64,000 nucleotides of DNA from Kitasatospora azatica KCTC 9699 (GCF_000744785.1 NZ_JQMO01000003.1:930001-994000), one strand, 5' to 3'. Counted from the stretch's first letter, positions 8,831-17,290 are shown. Notes: generated by a model not told the origin, from the sequence alone. A program made the numbers and translations.

Positions 8831-9591
8831 GCCGTCACCTCCAGTGCGGGCAGCCAGTCCCGCGGTCCGGCCAGCCGTGCGGTCAGCTGGGCGACATAGG
8901 CGGCGCGCACCGCGTCGGGGCTGTCGAAGCCCGGCTCGTCCACCAGGAACTCGTCCGGGATCGCCGCGGTCGCCCGGCCCAGCAGTTCGGGCGTGGCCAG
9001 CGCGGCCAGCGGCCCGTCCACGGCCGCCAGCTCGCCCGCGAACCGCCCGAGCGCGTGGTCGCCCGCGTCGTAGGGCCGCCTGGTCCAGCCGGCCGCGCCC
9101 GCCCAGTGGTGGTGGAAGATCAGGCTGGCGCCGTGGTCGATCAGCCGCAGCTCGCCGCCCACCACCAGCAGGTTGGGGTTGCGCCAGGAGCGGTCCACGT
9201 TGCCGATCAGCGCGTCGAACCAGAGCACCCGGGCCGCCAGTTCGGCCGGCACCTCGAAGCAGAGCGGGTCGAAGTTGAGCGCCCCGCTCTCGAAGGCGAG
9301 GCCCACGTTGAGCCCGCCGCTGGCCCGCATCTGCTCCTGGATCTGCTGCTCGGGTTCGCTGCGCGCGAGCACCGGGTCGAGCTCGATCCGGACCAGTTCC
9401 GGCACCGGCAGTCCCAGCCCGCGCGCCAGCTCGCCGGCCAGCACCTCGGCCACCAGCGCCTTGCGGCCCTGGGCCGCGCCGCTCCACTTGAGGGCGTACA
9501 GCCGGTGGTCGTCGGCCTCCACCAGGCCCGGCATCGAGCCGCCTTCTCGCAGGGGCGTCACGTACCGCACCGCCGTCACTTCACGAAGCAC
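8827..9591 (-). CDS. HipA-like kinase family protein
   Basis: 254 residues related to the HipA/phosphatidylinositol-kinase fold: a VEADDHRLYALKWSGAAQG strand-loop with the nucleotide-binding Lys, WFDALIGNVDRSWRNPNLLV as the catalytic loop (D-x-x-x-x-N pattern), and LRLIDHGASL as the metal-binding Asp motif. It lacks the HipA N-terminal domain that contacts HipB, and no HipB-like antitoxin is nearby; the partner is DUF3037. The GTG at 9591 is the first reasonable start. The protein target is unknown. Confidence 0.8.
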   Translation of the reverse strand: MLREVTAVRYVTPLREGGSMPGLVEADDHRLYALKWSGAAQGRKALVAEVLAGELARGLGLPVPELVRIELDPVLARSEPEQQIQEQMRASGGLNVGLAFESGALNFDPLCFEVPAELAARVLWFDALIGNVDRSWRNPNLLVVGGELRLIDHGASLIFHHHWAGAAGWTRRPYDAGDHALGRFAGELAAVDGPLAALATPELLGRATAAIPDEFLVDEPGFDSPDAVRAAYVAQLTARLAGPRDWLPALEVTA

Positions 9592-9725
9592 GCGCCAACC
9601 CTACCCATCCGACGTGTTGCGGTGGCGCCGCCCCAGGGCCCGTGCGAGGGTGACCAGGGAGTTGGCACCCCGTCATACCGGGCCGTCACGCCCGGCGAAG
9701 GACCTCACCCAGCGAAGGAACAGTG

Positions 9726-11084
9726 ATGGAACGTCCTCGGATCCTGGTGGTGGGCGGCGGCTTCGCCGGGTTGGAGTGCGCCCGCCGGCTGGAGCGCAAG
9801 CTCGCCGCGACGGAGGCCCAGATCACACTGGTCGCCCCGTTCAGTTACCAGCTCTACCTTCCGCTGCTGCCGCACGTGGCCGCCGGGGTGCTCACCCCGC
9901 AGTCGGTCGCGATCTCGCTGCGCCGCTCGCTGCGCCGCACCGACATCATCCCGGGCGGCGCGATCGGGATCGATCCGCGGGCCAAGGTCTGCATCATCCG
10001 CAAGATCACCGACCAGGAGATCGCCGAGCCGTACGACTACCTGGTGCTGGCGCCCGGCAGTGTCACCCGGACCTTCGACATCCCGGGCCTGAGCGACCAC
10101 GCGCGCGGTATGAAGACGCTCGCCGAGGCGACCTACGTGCGCGACCACGTGATCGCCCAACTCGACCTCGCCGCAGCCACCCTGGACCAGGCCGAGCGCG
10201 CGGAGCGGCTGCAGTTCGTGGTGGTCGGCGGCGGCTACGCCGGCACCGAGACGGCCGCCTGCCTGCAGCGCCTCACCACCGCCGCGCTGGACCGCTACCC
10301 GCGGCTGGACCCCCGGCTGATGAAGTGGCACCTGATCGACATCGCCCCCAAGCTGATGCCCGAACTCGGCGAGCACCTGGGCACCCGGGCGTTGAAGGTG
10401 CTGCGCGAGCGCGGCGTGGAGGTCTCGCTCGGCGTCTCGGTCTCCGAGGTCGCGGAGAAGAGCGTCACCTTCACCGACGGCCGGGTGATCCCCTCGCGCA
10501 CCCTGATCTGGACCGCCGGCGTGGCCGCCAGCCCGCTGATCGGCACGCTGGACGCCGAGACGGTGCGCGGGCGGATCGCGGTGACCGCCGAGATGCGGGT
10601 CCCGCAGTTCGAGGGCGTCTTCGCGCTCGGCGACGCGGCGGCCGTACCGGACCTGGCCAAGGGCGACGGCGCGGTCTGCCCGCCCACCGCGCAGCACTCG
10701 GCCCGGCAGGGGCGCAAGGTGGCGGACAACCTGGTGGCGGCGCTCCGCAACCAACCGCTGGAGCCGTACTACCACAAGGACTTGGGCCTGGTGGTGGACC
10801 TGGGTGGCAAGGACGCCGTGTCCAAGCCGGTCGGGGTGGAGATGACCGGGGTGCCGGCCCAGCTGGTGGCCCGCGGCTACCACCTGATGGCGATGCGCAC
10901 CAACGTCGCGAAGTTCCGGGTCGGCTGCAACTGGCTGATCAACGCGACGGCGGGCGACGACTTCGTCCGCACCGGGTTCCTGGCCCGCCAGCCCGCGACG
11001 CTGCGCGACTTCGAGTACACGGACGCGTACTTGACCAAGGAGCAGGTCCGCGAGCACACCCGGGCGCTGCACGCCAAGCACTGA
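9726..11084 (+). CDS. NAD(P)/FAD-dependent oxidoreductase, NDH-2 type
   Basis: 452 residues with two Rossmann motifs: VVGGGFAGLECARRLE near the N-terminus for FAD and VVGGGYAGTETAACL near residue 170 for NADH. GVFALGDAAAVPDLAKG is the conserved FAD ribityl-binding segment. This is the layout of type II NADH dehydrogenases, non-proton-pumping enzymes that pass electrons from NADH to menaquinone at the inner face of the membrane. A GAAGGA Shine-Dalgarno precedes the GTG-ATG pair at 9723/9726; ATG is taken. It is monocistronic, with a strong terminator 12 bp downstream. Confidence 0.88.
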   Translation: MERPRILVVGGGFAGLECARRLERKLAATEAQITLVAPFSYQLYLPLLPHVAAGVLTPQSVAISLRRSLRRTDIIPGGAIGIDPRAKVCIIRKITDQEIAEPYDYLVLAPGSVTRTFDIPGLSDHARGMKTLAEATYVRDHVIAQLDLAAATLDQAERAERLQFVVVGGGYAGTETAACLQRLTTAALDRYPRLDPRLMKWHLIDIAPKLMPELGEHLGTRALKVLRERGVEVSLGVSVSEVAEKSVTFTDGRVIPSRTLIWTAGVAASPLIGTLDAETVRGRIAVTAEMRVPQFEGVFALGDAAAVPDLAKGDGAVCPPTAQHSARQGRKVADNLVAALRNQPLEPYYHKDLGLVVDLGGKDAVSKPVGVEMTGVPAQLVARGYHLMAMRTNVAKFRVGCNWLINATAGDDFVRTGFLARQPATLRDFEYTDAYLTKEQVREHTRALHAKH

Positions 11085-11095
11085 TCGAGCCCGGT

Positions 11096-11128
11096 GCCGC
11101 GCTCGTCCCCCCTCGGGACGAGCGCGGC
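11096..11128 (+). terminator. Strong hairpin terminator of the NDH-2 gene
   Basis: A perfect 14-bp GC-rich stem (arms 11096-11109 and 11115-11128, GCCGCGCTCGTCCC against its complement) with a 5-base loop begins 12 bp after the stop codon. It has no T-tract, as is normal in streptomycetes. Confidence 0.85.
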
Positions 11129-11130
11129 GC

Positions 11131-11190
11131 TGTGTCGGTCCCAGCTGTGTCGGTCCCAGCTGTGTCGCTCCCAGCTATGTCGCTCCCAGA
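11131..11190. repeat. Four tandem 15-bp repeats between NDH-2 terminator and SGNH gene
   Basis: Four head-to-tail 15-bp copies: TGTGTCGGTCCCAGC twice, then TGTGTCGCTCCCAGC, then a diverged copy starting TATGTCGCT. They lie right after the terminator hairpin and end 10 bp before the stop codon of the convergent SGNH hydrolase gene, so they lie in that gene's 3' untranslated region. No coding role is seen; replication slippage is the likely origin. Confidence 0.8.
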
Positions 11191-11200
11191 CCGACCGGAC

Positions 11201-12385
11201 TCAGTTCAGGTACATCCCCGAGGCGTCCTGGCCCGGGGTGTTGCGGCAGGCGTAGGTGCCGGTCGGCTTGGCCCACAGCAGGCTCAGGCAGCGGCCGAGC
11301 GCCAGCTGACCGTAGTAGTTCGGGTGCATGGACTCCTGGACGGTGCCCTGGCTGGCGGACAGCCCGGTGTCCACGAAGCGCGCCCACTCGCTGGTGGTCG
11401 CCGACGGCGCGCTGCCCGAGGTGGCCAGCCGGGTGCTGGTGGAGCAGACCTCGCGGCCCTGCAGCACGTCGCGCAGGTCGAGGAACTGCACGCCCCTGCT
11501 CGCGGCGACGGCCGCCAGGTTGTCGGAGACCTCGGGGACCATCGAGTCCCGGGCCCAGTCTGAGTCGGCGTCCCAGAACGGGCAGCCGCCGTAGTCGGCG
11601 CGGTCCCAGCCGCTCTCCGAGTAGCGGTTCTCGCTGCTGCGCGGGATCGGCGAGGGGTAGGACTGCAGCACCAGGCGGTAGGAGCCGGCCGCGTACCCGT
11701 CGGCAGCCATCACCGCCCGGATCTCGTCGATCGCCTTGCCGACCCCGGCCATCGCGGCCGGCATCTTGGCGTCGATCGCGGCCTGCTGGTCGTCGTGGCA
11801 GTAGGAGTACCAGATCAGGTAGTCCTTGGCGCAGGTGGTGATCACGTCGGCGAAGCCGAGGTCGTTGCCGCCGATCGAGAGGGTGACCAGCTTGACGGTG
11901 TGGGTGGCCGCGATCGAGGCGAGCTGGTCGGCCTGCGGGGCCTCGCCCTTGAAGGCCTGGCCGCCGTTGGCGGCGCGGAAGACGTTGGCGGTGGTGGCGC
12001 CGGAGCAGGCCAGGTTGATGGTGGTGGCGGCGATCCCGGTGGCGCTGTTGACCTCGGCCGAGTCCGAGCGGTCGCACCCGCTGGCGTAGGTCGAGCCGTA
12101 CACGGCGGCCGGGTTGTAGCTGCTGCCGGTCCAGGCCCGGTCGGTGCCGGCGCGGCTGCCGGAGGCGGTGTCGCTGTTTCCCTGCCAGCGACCGGCCTCG
12201 CCGGAGATGTAGGAGTCGCCGAGGGTGACGCTCGCGGTCGGGCCGGCACTGGCCTGGGCCGGAGCGGCGACGGCCAGCAGGCCGGTGGCGGTGAGCGGGA
12301 GGGTGAGCAGGGCGGCGAGGAATCGATTCCTTCGGGGCCGCGTGGTTCTGGGGACGCGCGTGGTGCTGTTGCAGCTTTCGAGCAC
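11201..12385 (-). CDS. Secreted SGNH/GDSL hydrolase (lipase/esterase-like)
   Basis: 394 residues with an N-terminal export signal: an arginine-rich start, a hydrophobic core (about 22-40) and an AQASA cleavage region near residue 47. The mature part shows all four SGNH blocks: GDSYISGE with the nucleophilic Ser58, the block II Gly in NLACSGATTANV, SIGGNDLGF with the oxyanion Asn, and SMHPNYYGQ with the catalytic His. Several Cys residues suggest disulfides in the extracellular enzyme. It should hydrolyse lipid or carbohydrate esters outside the cell. The GTG at 12385 has AGGAG nine bases upstream. Confidence 0.9.
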   Translation of the reverse strand: MLESCNSTTRVPRTTRPRRNRFLAALLTLPLTATGLLAVAAPAQASAGPTASVTLGDSYISGEAGRWQGNSDTASGSRAGTDRAWTGSSYNPAAVYGSTYASGCDRSDSAEVNSATGIAATTINLACSGATTANVFRAANGGQAFKGEAPQADQLASIAATHTVKLVTLSIGGNDLGFADVITTCAKDYLIWYSYCHDDQQAAIDAKMPAAMAGVGKAIDEIRAVMAADGYAAGSYRLVLQSYPSPIPRSSENRYSESGWDRADYGGCPFWDADSDWARDSMVPEVSDNLAAVAASRGVQFLDLRDVLQGREVCSTSTRLATSGSAPSATTSEWARFVDTGLSASQGTVQESMHPNYYGQLALGRCLSLLWAKPTGTYACRNTPGQDASGMYLN

Positions 12386-12599
12386 GGCGGAACTCCTGCG
12401 GTCGGCGACTCCCCGCTGAGTGGGGTGGGGAGTCGCTGGAGGTGAGGGTTGGCCGCCGGCCGGTGGCGCGATGAATGTGACATGCGCGCGATAGTTACCG
12501 CTAGGTAGCTGCAGGGACCTTTCCCGCTCTGTTACCGATGAGTTTCATAGCCGAGTTGCGAAACTCTGCGTAGTCAAATGCGACTGCCCGACCGCGAGC
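12386..12599 (-). promoter_or_regulatory. Leader and promoter region of the SGNH hydrolase gene
   Basis: This gap holds a 10-bp stem (12405-12414 with 12427-12436, GCGACTCCCC and complement) in the 5' leader of the hydrolase mRNA, just ahead of its ribosome site. It also holds TACC-GCTA-GGTA at 12496-12507, a possible operator. GAGTTTC/GAAACTC arms (12540-12546 and 12560-12566) may terminate the upstream MocR gene. The leader hairpin could modulate expression, but no trans-acting signal is evident. Confidence 0.4.
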
Positions 12600-13958
12600 T
12601 CAGATCTGCCGCGCGGCCGCCCCCGCCGTCCCCAGCACCGCCGCCAGGTCGGCCGCCAGCCGCGGCGCCTCGGCCGGGTCCAACTGGCTGACCGTGACCC
12701 GGATTCCGGTCGGCGACTCCAGTCGGAAGGCGGCACCGGGAGTGACCGCCCAGCCACGCTGCAGCAGGCCCACCACGGCGGCCGTCTCCTGCGGCACCGG
12801 GATCCAGACGTTCAGCCCGCTCACCCCGTGGCCGCGGATGCCGTGCCCGGCCAGCGCCGTCAACAGGGCCTCGCGGCGCTCCCGGTAGGCGGCGGCCACC
12901 CCCGGCGGCGCGGCGCCGACGGTGCGCCAGAGTTCCAGGGCGGTGCGCTGCAGCAGGTGGCTGACCCACCCGGTGTCCAGGCGCTGACGGCCGAGCAGCC
13001 GGTCGACGGTCTCCGCCTCGCCGGTCAGCACCGCGAGTCGCAGGTCGGGGCCGAACGCCTTGGCGGTCGAACGGATCACCGCCCAGCGGGAGATGACGGG
13101 CCGTCGGTCCGGGCCGCAGGCGATCGAGTGGAACGGCAGGTCGGTGATGCCGTGCCCGTGGTCGTCCTCCAGCAGCAGCACCCCGGGGTGCTCGGCCAGC
13201 ACGGCGCGCAGCTGAGCGGCCCGTTCGGCGGTGAGTGAGGCGCCGGTCGGGTTCTGGGCGCGGTTGGTGACGATCAGCGCGCGGGCGCCGGCCGCGCAGG
13301 CGGCGGCCACCGCCTCGGGGCGCGGACCGTGGTCGTCGAGCGCGACCGGCAGCGGCCGCAGGCCGTGTGCGGGGAGCAGGTCGAGCAGACTGCCCCAGCC
13401 CGGGTCCTCGATGGCGACGGCGTCGCCCGGGCGCAGTTGGGTGGCGAGCACCCGGTCGATCGCGTCCAGCGCGCCGGCGGTGACCGCGAGCGCGCCCTCG
13501 GGCACGCCGTCGGCCCGGAAGCCGTCGGCGGCCAGGGCCAGCAGCTCGGGCTCGGCGGCGGGGTGGCCGTAGAGCACCGGCGCCCGGTCGGCGGCGGCGC
13601 CGGCGGCGGCCAGCGCGGCGCTCAGTGGCGGCAGCAGGCGCGGGTCGGGGTTGCCGGCGGCCAGGTTGCGGGCGGTCGGCGGGACGTCCAGCCGGATCTG
13701 GTCGCGATAGGTGGTGACCGGGCGGGGGCGGATCCGGCTGCCCTTGCGGCCCGCGGTCTCGATCACCCCCCGGTCGCGCAGCAGGCGGTAGGCGGCGGCG
13801 ACGGTGTTGGGGTTGACGCCCAACTCCTCGGCCAGCTCGCGCAGTGGGGGCAGCGCCTGCCCGGGCTCGAGCGCGCCGGCGGCGACCGCGCGTTCGACGT
13901 CGGTCGCGATCTCCGTGGCACGGCGGCCCTGAATCCGATAGTCTCCTAGCACAAACAT
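12600..13958 (-). CDS. MocR-family regulator (GntR winged helix fused to PLP aminotransferase fold)
   Basis: 452 residues. Residues about 10-75 form a GntR winged helix (LPPLRELAEELGVNPNTVAA, then YRLLRDRGVIET), and about 95-450 form a class I aminotransferase fold. The PLP-binding segment VIRSTAKAFGPDLRLAVLTG carries the lysine, and NPTGASLTAERAAQ is the substrate/cofactor loop. MocR proteins sense PLP or its amino-acid adducts. It diverges from two genes encoding FMN-barrel proteins related to pyridoxamine-phosphate oxidases, so control of vitamin B6 or a linked reaction is plausible. The ATG at 13958 lies directly after a CATAAT -10-like box, so translation may instead begin at the in-frame GTG at 13952 on a leaderless mRNA. 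Confidence 0.9.
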   Translation of the reverse strand: MFVLGDYRIQGRRATEIATDVERAVAAGALEPGQALPPLRELAEELGVNPNTVAAAYRLLRDRGVIETAGRKGSRIRPRPVTTYRDQIRLDVPPTARNLAAGNPDPRLLPPLSAALAAAGAAADRAPVLYGHPAAEPELLALAADGFRADGVPEGALAVTAGALDAIDRVLATQLRPGDAVAIEDPGWGSLLDLLPAHGLRPLPVALDDHGPRPEAVAAACAAGARALIVTNRAQNPTGASLTAERAAQLRAVLAEHPGVLLLEDDHGHGITDLPFHSIACGPDRRPVISRWAVIRSTAKAFGPDLRLAVLTGEAETVDRLLGRQRLDTGWVSHLLQRTALELWRTVGAAPPGVAAAYRERREALLTALAGHGIRGHGVSGLNVWIPVPQETAAVVGLLQRGWAVTPGAAFRLESPTGIRVTVSQLDPAEAPRLAADLAAVLGTAGAAARQI

Positions 13959-13985
13959 GATTATGCACTAGTACATAGCTGAATG
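13948..13985. promoter_or_regulatory. Divergent promoter/operator between MocR and PPOX-family genes
   Basis: The 44-bp intergenic region is AT-rich and contains TATGCACTAGTACATA (13962-13977), an imperfect inverted repeat centred on ACTAGT. Read on the minus strand it includes CATAAT one base before the MocR ATG. On the plus strand the downstream gene has AGGAGAG at a normal distance. MocR proteins typically bind such divergent regions, so this is the probable binding site for autoregulation and control of the PPOX pair. Confidence 0.6.
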
Positions 13986-14002
13986 CCACCCAGGAGAGTG
14001 TC

Positions 14003-14683
14003 ATGTCGGACGTCCCGGAGAGCTACGCCCGCACCGCCCGGACCACGCCCACCCGCTACAAGGATCGGGCCACCTGGGAGCAGGCCGAGATCCACGCCGT
14101 CCTGGACTCCTCCTGGGTCTGCCACCTGGGCTTCACCGACGGCGAAGGCCGACCGGTGGTGCTGCCGACGATCTTCGCCCGGGTGGACGACCGGCTCTAC
14201 CTGCACGGCTCCACCGGCAGCCGCCCGCTGCGCGCGGCCGGGGCGCCGGCCGGCCTGCCGGTCTGCGTGACGGTGACCCAGGTCGACGCCCTGGTGCTGA
14301 CCAAGTCCGCCTTCAACCACTCGGTCAACTTCCGCTCGGTGGTGGCGCACGGCACGGCCGAACAGGTCACCGACCCGCAGGAGCTGGCGATCGCGCTCGA
14401 CGCGCTGGTCGACCAGGCGGTGCCCGGCCGCGCGAAGGACTGCCGGCCCGGCAACCCCAAGGAGCTGGCCAAGACCGCGGTGATCCGGCTGGTGCTGGAC
14501 GAGGTGTCGGCCAAGACCCGGGCGGACGGCGCCGACGACGACCCCGAGGACGCGGGCCTGCCGTACTGGTCCGGCGTGGTCCCGGTGGCGACGGTGTACG
14601 GCGCGCCCGTCCCGCACCCGGGCACCGAGCGCGAACTGCCCGCGTACCTGCGGGACTTCCAGCCGGCCGGTGCGCCGTGCTGA
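14003..14683 (+). CDS. Pyridoxamine 5'-phosphate oxidase-family protein (NimA-like FMN protein)
   Basis: 226 residues with a split-barrel FMN fold: a central HLGFTDGEGRPVVLPTIFAR strand pair, then YLHGSTGSRPLRA and VTQVDALVLTKSAFNHSVN, the pattern of the NimA/nitroimidazole-reductase-like branch of the PPOX superfamily. It is not canonical PdxH, lacking its full C-terminal signature. The ATG at 14003 has an AGGAGAG Shine-Dalgarno. It is divergent from MocR and overlaps the PaiB-like gene by seven bases, so the two form an operon probably controlled by MocR. Confidence 0.85.
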   Translation: MSDVPESYARTARTTPTRYKDRATWEQAEIHAVLDSSWVCHLGFTDGEGRPVVLPTIFARVDDRLYLHGSTGSRPLRAAGAPAGLPVCVTVTQVDALVLTKSAFNHSVNFRSVVAHGTAEQVTDPQELAIALDALVDQAVPGRAKDCRPGNPKELAKTAVIRLVLDEVSAKTRADGADDDPEDAGLPYWSGVVPVATVYGAPVPHPGTERELPAYLRDFQPAGAPC

Positions 14684-15327
14684 TCCGCAGCTGGGACCGG
14701 GGCAGCGAGGCCGAATGGCGCCAGTGGCTGGCCGGCCGCGACTTCGGGGTGCTGGCGGCCAACAATCCGGACGGCGGCCCACTGCTGGTCCCGACGCACT
14801 TCCTGCTGGACGCCGGGGCCGGCCAGATCCTGCTGCACCTGGCCGCCCCCAACCCGCTGCTCGCGGCGGTGCGCGCCGATCCACGGGTGACCCTGGCGGT
14901 GACCGACGACTACGCCTTCGCCCCCGGCCACTGGCGGCCCACCCAGGTGCCGACCAGCTACTACGCCTCCGTGCAGTTCGACTGCCGGGCCGAGGTGCTG
15001 GACGATCCCGCGGCCAAGGCCGAGATCCTCAACCGTCAGCTCGCCCACTTCCAGCCCGAGACGCCCGAGGCCCGGGTGGTGCCCGGCGAGCATCCCTACG
15101 GCCCGCAGCTGAGCGGCCTTCGCGGGCTGCGGCTGACCGTGTCTCAGGTGCGGGCGAAGTTCAAGTACGACGACAAGCTGACTCCCGAGCAGCAGGCGGC
15201 GGCGGGCCGACGGCTCGCCGAGCGGAACGGCCCGGGCGACCCGGGTGCCCGCGAGCAGCTGCTGCGCCGGCTCGCCCGGCGCGGCGACTGCCCGGCCGGT
15301 CTTGAGCCGACCGGGCCGCCGAACTGA
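14677..15327 (+). CDS. PaiB-like FMN-binding negative regulator
   Basis: 216 residues matching the PaiB/FMN_bind_2 family: NPDGGPLLVPTHFLLDAG, HLAAPNPLL, then VPTSYYASVQFDCRAEV and a conserved C-terminal LRLTVSQVRAKFKYDDKLT. PaiB proteins have a PPOX-like FMN barrel and were first described as negative regulators of sporulation and protease genes in Bacillus; their biochemical action is poorly defined. The GTG start at 14677 lies inside the stop region of the upstream gene (7-bp overlap), giving translational coupling. Pairing two FMN-barrel proteins behind MocR is notable. Confidence 0.88.
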   Translation: MLIRSWDRGSEAEWRQWLAGRDFGVLAANNPDGGPLLVPTHFLLDAGAGQILLHLAAPNPLLAAVRADPRVTLAVTDDYAFAPGHWRPTQVPTSYYASVQFDCRAEVLDDPAAKAEILNRQLAHFQPETPEARVVPGEHPYGPQLSGLRGLRLTVSQVRAKFKYDDKLTPEQQAAAGRRLAERNGPGDPGAREQLLRRLARRGDCPAGLEPTGPPN

Positions 15328-15441
15328 TCACGACACGCAGATGACGGGCCGAAGAACTGACCGACCGTCGGCTCCCGCCCCGCATAGCATCGTCCCCGCG
15401 GGCCGCCCGGCCCCGTCCGCGCGGCCGACCCGGAGATCCCG

Positions 15442-16125
15442 ATGACGCAGAACGTCACCTTCCCCAGTAACGGGGGCCAGGCGCACGGCTACCTGGCGCT
15501 GCCGCCGCAGGGGCGCGGGCCCGGTCTGGTGGTGGTCCAGGAGTGGTGGGGTCTGACCACGCACATGACCTCGATGGTCGACCGGTTCGCCGCCGAGGGC
15601 TTCCTGGCCCTGGCCCCGGACCTGTACGGCGGCGCCACCACGCACGACCGGGTCGAGGCCGCCGAGCTGCTCGCCAAGCTGCCGGCGGAGCGCGCGGTGC
15701 GCGATCTGCGCGGCGCGGTCGACTTCCTGCTCGAGCATCCTGCGGTCGCCGGTGACGCGGTCGCGGTGGTCGGTTTCTGCATGGGTGGCGGCTTCGCGAT
15801 GCGGCTCGCGGCGCTGGAGGGCGACCGGGTGGCGGCCGTGGTCCCGTTCTACGGGCTGCCGCGCGAGCCCGACTACGACTACCGCGGCCTGACCGCCCAT
15901 GTGCTGGGCCACTTCGCCGAGCGCGACCACGGCCTGCCGCTGAAGACGGTGGACGAGGCGGCGATCCTGATCGGCGAGGCCACCGACCGGCGTCCCGAGA
16001 TCCACTTCTACCCGGCCGGGCACGCCTTCATGAACGACGAGAACCCGGCGGGCAACTACGACCAGCTGCAGGCCGCGATCGCCTGGCGGCGCACCCTCAG
16101 CTTCCTGCGCGGACACCTGGGGTGA
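15442..16125 (+). CDS. Dienelactone hydrolase family protein
   Basis: 227 residues, alpha/beta hydrolase. VVGFCMGGGFAMRL holds the nucleophilic Cys of dienelactone hydrolases, and HFYPAGHAFMND holds the catalytic His; the intervening Asp is in HFAERDHGLP. LVVVQEWWGLTTH is the typical family start with the Glu that gates the Cys. It opens lactones or small esters, but the biological substrate is unknown. The ATG at 15442 has a GGAGA site. Its 3' end overlaps the convergent kinase gene by 29 bp. Confidence 0.92.
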   Translation: MTQNVTFPSNGGQAHGYLALPPQGRGPGLVVVQEWWGLTTHMTSMVDRFAAEGFLALAPDLYGGATTHDRVEAAELLAKLPAERAVRDLRGAVDFLLEHPAVAGDAVAVVGFCMGGGFAMRLAALEGDRVAAVVPFYGLPREPDYDYRGLTAHVLGHFAERDHGLPLKTVDEAAILIGEATDRRPEIHFYPAGHAFMNDENPAGNYDQLQAAIAWRRTLSFLRGHLG

Positions 16126-17194
16126 GTGGCAGCGCCGGGTAGCCGCCGAGCGGCGGCAGGTCCCAGCCGTCGGCGACCTCGCGCAGCAGCCGGCGCATCG
16201 TCTCGGCGAACGCCGGGTGCCCGGTGAGCGTGGCGGCCTGCTCCCAGCGGTGGCGCAGCAGCTGACGCATGGTCGGGACCGGGCGGCGGGTGGGGTGCCG
16301 GAGCCAGTCCTCGGTCAGGGCGCGCGACAGCGCCCGCACGGTCACGTCCACCGTCCAGACCGCGATGGCCTGTTCCATCCCGGCTGACCAGAGGGCGTCC
16401 TCGGCCAGCTCGGGATAGGCCTGCACCACCTCGGCGCGGTAGGCCTGCTCGGCCTCGGCGGCGAGCTCGGGCGGCAGCTCGAAGACGCACCAGCAGGTGG
16501 CGAAGGGCATCCGGCAGTAGGCGGCGGTCAGGAAGACCGAGACGTAGCCGGCCCCCTCGAAGTCGATCAGCCGCAGGCCGTCGGGGGTGATCAGGTTGTT
16601 GTCCGGGCACGTGTCCCCGGGGGTGAAGGCCGGGTAGCGCTCGCCGCCCGCGGTGCCGATCCGGGCCAGTTCCTCGGCCAGACCGGGCGCCGGGTCGAGG
16701 CCGGCCATCGCGAGCACACCGGGCAGCCGGGCGGCGTTCTGCTCGACCCACGGGTCCTCGTCCCAGCTCGGCATGCCGGGGTCGTAGCGCGCCCAGTGCT
16801 CGGCGAACTCGGCCCGGTGGGCGACCGAGCGGACGGCGAGCCGGCCCAGACCTCGGCTCCACTCCAGCAGGGCGCGCTCGGCGGCCTTCGGATCGTCACC
16901 GAGCAGCAGGTCCGCCAGCGTCGGCACGGCGCCGAGGTCGGCCATCACCAGCAGCCGGGCGTCCGGGTCCACGGCCAACAGCTCGGGGCCGGCCAGTCCG
17001 AGGCTCAGGCCGGCCGCCTCCCCCGCGAAGGCCCGGCGGGCGTCGGCCTGCTCGTCGAACGCCTTGACGATCACGCTCGCACCGTCCGTGGTGCGGCAGC
17101 GCAGCACCGCGCTGCGGCGGCTGCCGCCCAGGTCCACCGGTTCGGTCAGCTGCCGACCCAACAGATCACCGGCCAGGCGAAGGATCTCGTTCAT
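16097..17194 (-). CDS. Aminoglycoside-phosphotransferase-like kinase (APH fold)
   Basis: 365 residues with an APH/choline-kinase-like fold. ASVIVKAFDEQADARRAFAG supplies the nucleotide Lys and Glu; FTPGDTCPDNNLITPDGLRL is the catalytic loop with a changed HGD (here PGD), retaining the downstream Asn; LRLIDFEGAGY is the metal-binding DFE. The catalytic-loop change makes the usual small-molecule kinase activity uncertain. It is convergent with and overlaps the dienelactone hydrolase gene, and divergent from an MFS gene. No antibiotic resistance role can be claimed. Confidence 0.75.
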   Translation of the reverse strand: MNEILRLAGDLLGRQLTEPVDLGGSRRSAVLRCRTTDGASVIVKAFDEQADARRAFAGEAAGLSLGLAGPELLAVDPDARLLVMADLGAVPTLADLLLGDDPKAAERALLEWSRGLGRLAVRSVAHRAEFAEHWARYDPGMPSWDEDPWVEQNAARLPGVLAMAGLDPAPGLAEELARIGTAGGERYPAFTPGDTCPDNNLITPDGLRLIDFEGAGYVSVFLTAAYCRMPFATCWCVFELPPELAAEAEQAYRAEVVQAYPELAEDALWSAGMEQAIAVWTVDVTVRALSRALTEDWLRHPTRRPVPTMRQLLRHRWEQAATLTGHPAFAETMRRLLREVADGWDLPPLGGYPALPLTPGVRAGS

Positions 17195-17290
17195 CGGGGC
17201 ATCCTGTCATCGACCCTCCGACCGCCCAACCCTTTTTCCCCGGTTTCCGACCGCCGGTCAACGGGTACCTCCCTCTACCTGTCCGTAGCG

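Noticed and set aside
14003-14683. Canonical pyridoxamine-phosphate oxidase (pdxH)
   Set aside because: The FMN barrel fits, but the PdxH C-terminal signature is missing and the sequence fits the NimA-like branch better.
16097-17194. APH-like kinase taken as antibiotic resistance or self-resistance
   Set aside because: The catalytic HGD is altered to PGD, and it lies outside the cluster operon with unrelated neighbours.
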